Source of the DNA: Candidatus Zixiibacteriota bacterium
GTDB lineage: Bacteria > Zixibacteria > MSB-5A5 > GN15 > JAAZOE01
DNA: 7,152 nucleotides
NCBI GenBank assembly: GCA_012797915.1
Contig: JAAZOE010000183.1
Span: 1-7,152, forward strand
Reading direction: 5' to 3'
Shown: positions 1 to 3,843 of the stretch, in pieces
How the letters are laid out: every line of letters starts with the position of its first letter
Numbering within the stretch: the stretch's first letter is position 1
Translations under genes and position numbers: made by a program
The notes under the pieces: model-generated
Seen by the model: only the letters and a program-made list of their open reading frames with translations
Database searches by the model: none
Told to the model about the DNA's origin: nothing

Positions 1-335
1 ATCGATCCGAAGTTCCCCTGCCCGTCGACCAGCGGATACCGCATGTTGAAATCCTGGGCCATGCGCACCAGCGTCGGATACACCACCTGCTCGCCGTGCG
101 GATGGTAGTTACCGGAGGTATCGCCGCATATCTTGGCGCATTTGCGGTGCTGATGCCCGGGACTTAGATTCAGTTCGTTCATCGCCACCAGAATCCGGCG
201 GTTGGATGGCTTGAGACCATCGCGCACGTCCGGCAACGCCCGATTGGTGATGACCGACATGGAATAGTCGAGGTAGGAGTTTTTCATCTCCTCTTCGAGG
301 AGAACCGAAACGACCTTTTCATGCTGCAGTGCCAT
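1..335 (-). CDS. gyrA: DNA gyrase subunit A, N-terminal part (cut by left window edge)
   Basis: GyrA is the DNA breakage-reunion subunit of gyrase, which introduces negative supercoils in the cytoplasm using ATP hydrolysed by GyrB. Reading the minus strand from the ATG at 335 gives 111 codons with no stop. They include the family blocks SYLDYSMSVITNRALPDVRD, DGLKPSNRRIL, GNYHPHG (residues 75-81) and YPLVDGQGNFGS (100-111). Residue numbers run level with E. coli GyrA. The catalytic tyrosine (residue 122 in E. coli) lies beyond the edge. RDGLKP and QGNFGS favour GyrA over ParC, whose E. coli counterpart reads QGNWGAP. The quinolone pocket reads GEQVVYPT, so positions 83 and 87 are Gln and Pro instead of Ser and Asp. 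The start has a modest AGGG ribosome site four bases upstream. The gene is transcribed away from the 561-1079 gene. Identification is very secure; gyrase versus topoisomerase IV slightly less so. Confidence 0.95.
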   Translation of the reverse strand, partial: MALQHEKVVSVLLEEEMKNSYLDYSMSVITNRALPDVRDGLKPSNRRILVAMNELNLSPGHQHRKCAKICGDTSGNYHPHGEQVVYPTLVRMAQDFNMRYPLVDGQGNFGS

Positions 336-363
336 ATATCCCTATCTCTCGTTCTGCTAACGA

Positions 364-369
364 CTTATA
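364..369 (-). promoter_or_regulatory. possible -10 box for gyrA
   Basis: On the minus strand the hexamer TATAAG (5 of 6 to TATAAT) lies about 28 bases before the gyrA ATG, which would give a leader of roughly 20 bases. The matching -35 is poor: a GTGAAA at 19 bases spacing is the best I can find. Position in the divergent gap is sensible, but the call rests on one hexamer. Confidence 0.3.
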
Positions 370-510
370 CGGCGCAATCCGTCATATTTTTCACCGGCCG
401 AAAGATAACGATTTTCAACGTCCGGCGCAACCAAAAGTTCCCGAATAGGGCGTCGCACTCCGGCCATAACCGCCTATATTACAATATCTTGCCGCCGCCG
501 TCACTTTTGG

Positions 511-538
511 TTGAATTTTATCCCGCTCCCGATACTAT
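511..538 (+). promoter_or_regulatory. possible sigma-70-type promoter for the 561-1079 gene
   Basis: TTGAAT (511-516) and TACTAT (533-538) are separated by 16 bases; each matches the consensus hexamer at 4 of 6 positions. Transcription would start near 545, only about 15 bases before the ATG at 561 and just before the AAGGAGG ribosome site. The stretch 336-560 between the two divergent genes is more AT-rich than the coding regions and holds no gene that I can see. Confidence 0.35.
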
Positions 539-560
539 ATTTTGGCATGAAGGAGGCTCT

Positions 561-1079
561 ATGACCGGTGGTTCGGCAGCAGCAGCCGGCGCCGCCGCCG
601 CGGCTGCGGCGGCCGCCCGCGCACGCGAAGAGGAGGAGCTATTGACATCGTACAACAAAGAAGACCTGGAAGGCTGGGAGTTTAAAATCGTCCGCTCCAA
701 TTTCGGCCGGTTCAGCAATTATGAAAACGTCCAGAAAGTCTGTCAGGAAGAGGCCCGGGCCGGCTGGGAGATGATCGAGAAGTTCGACGAATACCGGATT
801 CGGTTCAAGCGCCGTATCGACAAACGTTCCGGCGACCGTCAACTCGATTTCAATCCCTATCGCACGACCATCGGGTTCGGCGAGGGGCGGATCGCTGCCA
901 TTGTTCTGATCGGCATGGCCGCGCTCATCGCCGGCATAATAGCTCTGGCTTTGTATTTTAAAGATGGCGGCCATTTCGACCCGCACAGCAGTCAACAGGC
1001 CACTGTTTTCATTCCCGCCATATTGGCCGTGATCTGTTTGGTGGCGCTGGTAGTGATCGTCGCGATTCGCAGGCGATAA
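561..1079 (+). CDS. conserved hypothetical two-helix membrane protein with Ala-rich N-terminus and duplicated GWE motif
   Basis: Function unknown. The 172-residue protein has four parts. Residues 5-19 are almost all Ala with Gly. An acidic stretch REEEELL (22-28) follows. A compact soluble region (about 31-86) contains two related blocks, LEGWEFKIVRS (36-46) and RAGWEMIEKFD (66-76), and ends in RIRFKRR. Two hydrophobic helices (about 111-132 and 149-168) finish with a basic tail IRRR, so the protein is probably anchored in the inner membrane with its basic ends in the cytoplasm. The GWE blocks recall DUF4177-like small domains; I know similar Ala-rich proteins only as unnamed conserved hypotheticals. 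I chose ATG 561 because AAGGAGG (550-556) stands just before it; the frame is open upstream to 321, but that stretch overlaps gyrA and has no family character. A second start, TTG 642, has its own GAGGAGGAG site and would give a protein without the Ala tract. Confidence 0.8.
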   Translation: MTGGSAAAAGAAAAAAAAARAREEEELLTSYNKEDLEGWEFKIVRSNFGRFSNYENVQKVCQEEARAGWEMIEKFDEYRIRFKRRIDKRSGDRQLDFNPYRTTIGFGEGRIAAIVLIGMAALIAGIIALALYFKDGGHFDPHSSQQATVFIPAILAVICLVALVVIVAIRRR

Positions 1080-1125
1080 ACGACCCGGGTATTTCTTCCC
1101 GATTTGTTCTCATACATGGGCATTC

Positions 1126-1153
1126 GCCGGCGGTCCCAAACAGGACCGCCGGC
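1126..1153 (+). terminator. hairpin terminator candidate after the 561-1079 gene
   Basis: A perfect 11-bp inverted repeat, GCCGGCGGTCC (1126-1136) and GGACCGCCGGC (1143-1153), encloses a 6-base loop, 46 bases after the stop codon at 1079. The stem is GC-rich and strong, but only a weak pyrimidine run (TTCC, later CTTCCCCTTCC) follows, so it is an imperfect intrinsic terminator. It could instead be an mRNA 3'-end stabiliser. The rest of the gap to 1308 is pyrimidine-rich with no convincing promoter. Confidence 0.6.
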
Positions 1154-1308
1154 TTCCGATACCGTCTTCCCCTTCCTCATATATTTGCTCCCGAAGGCGA
1201 TTGATTCTCCGGCAACCTTTTCCTCCCTTCCCTCATCAAAAATATGCAGCCGGGGAAATCGCCGGCCCGCGAAAATTTCGAGAGACGGCCTCGCGCCGGG
1301 AGGTTATC

Positions 1309-2160
1309 ATGAAACATATCCTGCGACTTTTGGTTGCGGCCGGATTGGCGGCACTGCTGATGGTTTCGACAGCTTCGGCCGGACACGGCCGGAAAATCGT
1401 CAAAACCTTCGACAAGAAAAACCGCATCAAGATCAGCACGGTCAGCGGCGATTGCCTCGTGACCAGGGGCGCCTCCGACAAAATCGAGGTCGCGGTGGTA
1501 AATTCCTACATGCCGGAAGATAATTTCGAGGCCGAGTTCGATGAGTCCGGCCGAACCCTGCATCTGGCCGAACGGCTCTCTGGAAGCACGCGAGGCGGAG
1601 CGAAATGGATGATTTCCGCGCCCGACGACATCAATATCGAGTTCTCGACCGCCTCGGGACAACTCATCATCCGCGGCTTGAAGGGACGGTTCGAAGCCAG
1701 CACCGCCTCCGGCGATGTCGAGGTCTCCGGTTGCGGCGGGGAATTCAATTTCTCCACCGCCTCGGGCAATATCGATGTCCGCGACTGCACGGGTGAATTC
1801 GATCTGTCCACCGCCTCGGGGGAGATCATGGCTTCCAGTGTCACGCTGGAGGAACCCGGTTCCTTCTCGACGGCTTCGGGTACAGCGGAGGTGCATCCGG
1901 CAACAACCCCCGAGTTCGATTTGGAGGTATCATCGGCATCGGGGTCGGCCATTGTCGATTACGAGGGCAATCCGGTCAAGGGAATGTTCGAGTTTACGGC
2001 CAAGAGGCACAACGGCGATATCGATTGTCCCTATGCTTTCGACCACGAGGAGGAATTCACCCGGTACGGCGATGAGTATGTCGTGAAAACCTTTACCAAG
2101 GGAACCGATCGTCCGCGGATCAGGATCACCACCGCCAGCGGCGAGGCGATTCTGAAATAG
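1309..2160 (+). CDS. secreted DUF4097-type beta-strand repeat protein with STASG repeats
   Basis: The 283-residue product starts with a classical signal peptide: basic MKHILR, a hydrophobic core to about residue 19, and a STASA site that predicts cleavage after Ala24. There is no lipobox cysteine, so it should be released to the periplasm or beyond. The mature part is built of short beta-strand repeats centred on S-T-A-S-G: 43 (STVSG), 113, 131, 149, 167, 187, 208 (SSASG) and 274 (TTASG). The central copies are spaced 18, 18, 18, 20 and 21 residues apart, as expected of a stacked beta-solenoid in the DUF4097 / putative-adhesin family. Biochemical function is unknown; some family members sit with cell-envelope stress genes, but no such partner is present here. 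ATG 1309 is chosen because GGGAGG ends a few bases upstream and the signal peptide begins there; the 36 in-frame codons before it look non-coding. Cys49, Cys142, Cys160 and a Cys near the end could form disulfides. Confidence 0.85.
   Translation: MKHILRLLVAAGLAALLMVSTASAGHGRKIVKTFDKKNRIKISTVSGDCLVTRGASDKIEVAVVNSYMPEDNFEAEFDESGRTLHLAERLSGSTRGGAKWMISAPDDINIEFSTASGQLIIRGLKGRFEASTASGDVEVSGCGGEFNFSTASGNIDVRDCTGEFDLSTASGEIMASSVTLEEPGSFSTASGTAEVHPATTPEFDLEVSSASGSAIVDYEGNPVKGMFEFTAKRHNGDIDCPYAFDHEEEFTRYGDEYVVKTFTKGTDRPRIRITTASGEAILK
1645..1944 (+). repeat. in-gene tandem repeats, about 54 nt period, coding for STASG units
   Basis: Six successive copies of a unit coding (S/T)-(T/S)-A-S-G begin at 1645, 1699, 1753, 1807, 1867 and 1930. 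The first four are exactly 54 bases apart. DNA similarity is concentrated in the core, for example TCCACCGCCTCGGG, while the intervening codons have diverged, so this is an old, protein-level repeat and not a fresh slippage tract. It also explains long stop-free frames on the opposite strand. Confidence 0.85.
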
Positions 2161-2185
2161 CGATAAGACATCCCGCGGTCCGATA

Positions 2186-2253
2186 AAGCCGGGTGGTTCG
2201 ATCATCCTCAGGGATGACTGCCTATCCCATCCCAACCTCGAACCACCCGGCTT
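2186..2253. repeat. 16-bp perfect inverted repeat with a nested hairpin
   Basis: AAGCCGGGTGGTTCGA (2186-2201) is perfectly complementary to 2238-2253. The 36-base interval contains a second small hairpin, TCATCC-TCAG-GGATGA (2202-2217), directly abutting the first arm. It begins 26 bases after the stop of the DUF4097-type gene. No T-run follows on the plus strand; on the minus strand only TTTAT follows. It may act as a terminator or RNA end-stabiliser, or be a copy of a dispersed palindromic repeat; nothing in the window duplicates it. The bases from 2254 to 2312 show nothing I can name. Confidence 0.7.
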
Positions 2254-2312
2254 CCATATGTTCTTCGACCGCCTTCTTCCTATCCGCGCCATTACTCTCT
2301 TTTCAACTGCGT

Positions 2313-2359
2313 CGTCATCGCGAGGAGGTCGCCGGCGGCGACCGACGTGGCGATCTAAA
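2313..2359 (+). repeat. palindromic intergenic repeat, copy 1 (left arm of inverted pair)
   Basis: This copy runs from CGTCATCGCGAGGA to GTGGCGATCTAAA. Inside is a perfect 7-bp hairpin GGTCGCC-GGC-GGCGACC, and the outer ATCGC (2317-2321) pairs with GCGAT (2350-2354). It shares 45 of 50 bases with copy 2 when both are extended three bases to the left, and its ends match copy 3 in the opposite orientation. The ends resemble the widespread CGTCATTGCGA...GTGGCAATCT type of bacterial extragenic palindrome. Confidence 0.8.
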
Positions 2360-2414
2360 GGCGTCCCTGCAACGATCCACTCCTCGACCTCGTCATCGTT
2401 GAGCCGCTGCAACC

Positions 2415-2644
2415 TCAACGCAACCCCAACTCCTTGGCCAAATCCCGCCATTCTGGATTCATGCCTTCAATTAACGCCACCTTCTTTCTTCGCGACCAGC
2501 TCTTGCCCTGTACTTGTGTGTAAACGACGAACCCTGCCCGCTGCGATGCTGATATAATCGTTTGGCAAGGTCGGAAGTAACTCCGGTAGAGAGAACGTGG
2601 TTTTGGTTGTCGGTCAATATATAAACGTATGATTGTTTTGACAT
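2415..2644 (-). pseudogene. broken GIY-YIG endonuclease domain gene
   Basis: From ATG 2644 on the minus strand the frame reads SYVYILTDNQNHVLSTGVT, then SDLAKRLYQHRSGQGSSFTHKY. This is the N-terminal half of a small single-domain GIY-YIG nuclease (UPF0213/YhbQ type, usually about 90-100 residues). The frame then derails and stops at 2471 after 57 codons. The proper C-terminus continues in a neighbouring frame down to the stop at 2415: GKSWSRRKK, then VALIEGMNPEWRDLAKEL. The usual middle stretch between THKY and REKQ-like residues, about 19 residues with the LVYYE motif, is missing, so one internal deletion of length not divisible by three explains both the loss and the frameshift. The YIG motif itself has become STG. 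The gene is flanked by inverted copies of a palindromic repeat, the right one only about ten bases before its ATG. I judge it non-functional. Confidence 0.85.
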
Positions 2645-2652
2645 GGTTACTC

Positions 2653-2692
2653 TTAGATTGCCACGCCCGCCTTCGGCGGGATCGCAATGACG
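2653..2692 (-). repeat. palindromic intergenic repeat, copy 3 (right arm of inverted pair)
   Basis: Read on the minus strand it runs CGTCATTGCGATCC to CGTGGCAATCTAA, the same ends as copies 1 and 2 but pointing the other way. The centre is the 6-bp hairpin CCCGCC-TTC-GGCGGG (2666-2680). It lies 43 bases beyond the stop of the kinase-like gene (2735) and just ahead of the broken nuclease gene, so it may also serve as a weak transcription end for the former. Confidence 0.8.
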
Positions 2693-2734
2693 CTCTTTTG
2701 GATTATATTTTCGATCCCTTTGATATTGAAATTG

Positions 2735-3277
2735 TCACCCCGACCTCGGCAAGACACCCTCCATCGACGTCATCAACGCCCGCACCTGGGCCGGTTTCGA
2801 CAGCACGATCAACCGGCCGTGCGGGTAATACCGGTTGAGGGCGGCATGGACTTTCGGAAGAATATCCCGGCGGAACCGCCAGGTGTAGAGAATAAATTCC
2901 CCATCGATTTTTTCGGGGCATCCCGGGGCCAGGTCGTGCCGGGTTTTTCCATACCCGGAGATGATCCGCCTGGCGATCCGCCACATGCAGACGCGGGTGG
3001 GAAAATCAAGGAAGATGACCGTGTCGGCGCGGGGCAGACGGATGTCGAGGGTTCCGTCATAGTTTCCGTCGATGATCCATCTTTCGCCGGAGACCAGTTG
3101 ATGGACCTTTTCCCGCCACGCTTCTTTTTCCGTTTCCACCCAGCCGGGATTCCAGAAATGCCGGTCGAGATGGATGACCGGCAGGTCGAGAATCTTTCCC
3201 AGTTCGACCGCCAGCGTCGATTTCCCCGCCCCACAGTGGCCGATGACCAGAACGCGCTGCATGCTGCGGCTATTCAT
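2735..3277 (-). CDS. P-loop nucleotide kinase-like protein, FlaR / 'topology modulation' family
   Basis: A 180-residue cytoplasmic P-loop NTPase of the adenylate/shikimate kinase fold. Visible motifs in order: Walker A GHCGAGKST (13-21, Lys19), the family signature HLDRHFWNPGW (36-46), WIIDGNYDGTLDIRL (67-81), the hydrophobic strand VIFLD (87-91), and GCPEKIDGEF (119-128). This pattern belongs to small proteins annotated as DNA topology modulation protein FlaR; that name comes from an old genetic observation, and the substrate is not established. Phosphotransfer to a small molecule or nucleotide is the likely chemistry. Start choice is open: ATG 3277, ATG 3262 (five residues later, right before QRVLVIG) or TTG 3304. 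None has a strong ribosome site; I prefer 3277. The length fits the family and no key residue is missing. It is monocistronic, transcribed toward the broken nuclease gene. Confidence 0.85.
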   Translation of the reverse strand: MNSRSMQRVLVIGHCGAGKSTLAVELGKILDLPVIHLDRHFWNPGWVETEKEAWREKVHQLVSGERWIIDGNYDGTLDIRLPRADTVIFLDFPTRVCMWRIARRIISGYGKTRHDLAPGCPEKIDGEFILYTWRFRRDILPKVHAALNRYYPHGRLIVLSKPAQVRALMTSMEGVLPRSG

Positions 3278-3306
3278 GCGCCCAATCTCGCGTCTTCCGC
3301 GCAAAC

Positions 3307-3342
3307 GGTCAAGAGAAACCGTACGGATGGGGACTCTTGACC
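3307..3342. promoter_or_regulatory. 9-bp dyad upstream of the kinase-like gene, possible operator
   Basis: GGTCAAGAG (3307-3315) and CTCTTGACC (3334-3342) are perfect inverted repeats 18 bases apart, and the interval holds the 8-base palindrome CCGTACGG (3319-3326). The dyad lies 30-65 bases before the ATG at 3277 on the minus strand. Each arm contains TTGACC on one strand, similar to a -35 box, but I find no good partner -10. A repressor site or a hairpin in the leader are both possible; the structure is certain, its role is not. Confidence 0.4.
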
Positions 3343-3376
3343 TTATTACATCATCCCTCTATCTCCCTTGCTACGT

Positions 3377-3423
3377 CGTCATCGCGAGGATGGCGCCGCA
3401 GGCGACCGACGTGGCGATCCAAA
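3377..3423 (+). repeat. palindromic intergenic repeat, copy 2 (solo)
   Basis: CGTCATCGCGAGGA to GTGGCGATCCAAA, same orientation as copy 1 and differing from it at five of 50 positions (four of them in the hairpin centre, which here pairs only CGCC with GGCG). No nuclease-like sequence adjoins it. The remainder, 3424-3570, holds no gene or structure I can support. Confidence 0.8.
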
Positions 3424-3572
3424 ACCGTCCTGTCATCTTCGCTGGGAATCCGCCGCTGATGCATAAAGGCTCCGATATGGTTGCTTTCAACCCCTCCAAT
3501 AGGCAATCACATTTTGCGCACATAAAATGGAGAATCGCACGATTTTCCGCTTCCTTTTGCCTCAGAAAAGCG

Positions 3573-3578
3573 TATAAT
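3573..3578 (+). promoter_or_regulatory. perfect TATAAT box, likely mfd promoter
   Basis: TATAAT stands in an AT-rich approach to mfd. The upstream hexamer at 16 bases spacing is TTCCTT (3551-3556), a poor -35 match. If used, transcription would begin near 3585 and mfd would have a leader of about 260 bases containing the hairpins at 3597-3800. Confidence 0.4.
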
Positions 3579-3596
3579 AGGCCGACAATGGAAGTA

Positions 3597-3641
3597 CAAC
3601 GACATACCCCGCCCGATTTCGGGACGGGGCTTTCGTCGTTG
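3597..3641 (+). repeat. hairpin 1 of the pre-mfd cluster, attenuator-like
   Basis: CAACGAC (3597-3603) pairs with GTCGTTG (3635-3641). Inside, CCCCGCCCG (3607-3615) pairs with 3620-3629 around an ATTT loop, with a single unpaired A at 3624. The inner stem followed by CTTTCGTCGTT looks like a terminator with a weak U-tract, and the outer stem would compete for that tract. Confidence 0.6.
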
Positions 3642-3649
3642 CGGAGAAA

Positions 3650-3697
3650 ACCGGGTTATACACCCACAGCCCGCCGCGGCGGGTGGGGTACCCTGGT
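3650..3697 (+). repeat. hairpin 2 of the pre-mfd cluster
   Basis: A three-tier stem: ACCGGGT (3650-3656) with ACCCTGGT (3690-3697, T3694 unpaired), CCCA (3663-3666) with TGGG (3684-3687), and CCCGCC-GC-GGCGGG (3670-3683) at the tip. The two-base tip must open to a wider loop in RNA. It may be a palindromic repeat copy; no second copy occurs in this window. Confidence 0.6.
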
Positions 3698-3708
3698 ATT
3701 TGGCGTAG

Positions 3709-3748
3709 GTCGGTGTTCCGATCCGCCCGTGGCGGAGAGAAACCCGAC
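3709..3748 (+). repeat. hairpin 3 of the pre-mfd cluster (GTAGGTCGG...CCCGACAC-type palindrome)
   Basis: GTCGGTGTT (3709-3717, T3714 bulged) pairs with AACCCGAC (3741-3748), and TCCGCC-CGT-GGCGGA (3722-3736) forms the tip. The wording GTAGGTCGG...AACCCGACAC is typical of dispersed extragenic palindromes seen in many bacterial genomes, so this may be an inserted repeat and not part of a designed leader. Confidence 0.6.
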
Positions 3749-3782
3749 ACTCGAGAATCGGCCCACATGAAGGAACGGGTAC

Positions 3783-3800
3783 CCCGGCCTTTAGGCTGGG
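3783..3800 (+). repeat. hairpin 4 of the pre-mfd cluster
   Basis: CCCGGCC (3783-3789) pairs with GGCTGGG (3794-3800) through one G-T wobble around a TTTA loop. It ends 43 bases before the mfd ATG and is followed by AAAAAG, so it is not a plus-strand terminator. Confidence 0.5.
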
Positions 3801-3843
3801 AAAAAGCAAGGTTGGACCGAGAACAAACATTGGAATTCGCGCC

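Noticed and set aside
321..560. 80-codon N-terminal extension of the 561-1079 gene
   Set aside because: It overlaps the gyrA start on the other strand, covers the likely promoter, and the AAGGAGG ribosome site sits directly before ATG 561.
1177..1952. long minus-strand open frames (239 and 148 codons) opposite the repeat protein
   Set aside because: They are antisense shadows of the STASG repeats; the repeated PEAV-type and GGG-rich strings are just the reverse reading of the tandem units. No ribosome sites or family resemblance.
2391..2419. further fragment of the palindromic repeat (CGTCATCGTTGAG) and small GTTGAG/CTCAAC dyad
   Set aside because: Only a short piece matches the repeat ends and the dyad is six bases; both are within chance for this composition.
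3431..3460. degenerate GTCATTCCCGCGAAAGCGGGAATCC-type repeat
   Set aside because: GTCATCTTCGCTGGGAATCC resembles that class but lacks a self-complementary arm, so I could not support it.
3580..3763. a closed structured RNA of about 184 nt (6S, RNase P or riboswitch) with ends GGCCGA and TCGGCC
   Set aside because: The end pairing is only six bases, and a transcript from TATAAT at 3573 would begin near 3585, losing most of the 5' strand. Three separate hairpins do not fit the 6S rod, and I see no RNase P, SRP or cobalamin-box signature.
2687..3770. plus-strand frames of 217 and 198 codons across the kinase-like gene and the gap after it
   Set aside because: The first is antisense to clear Walker A and family motifs; the second runs through palindromic repeats and has low-complexity, repeat-derived sequence.
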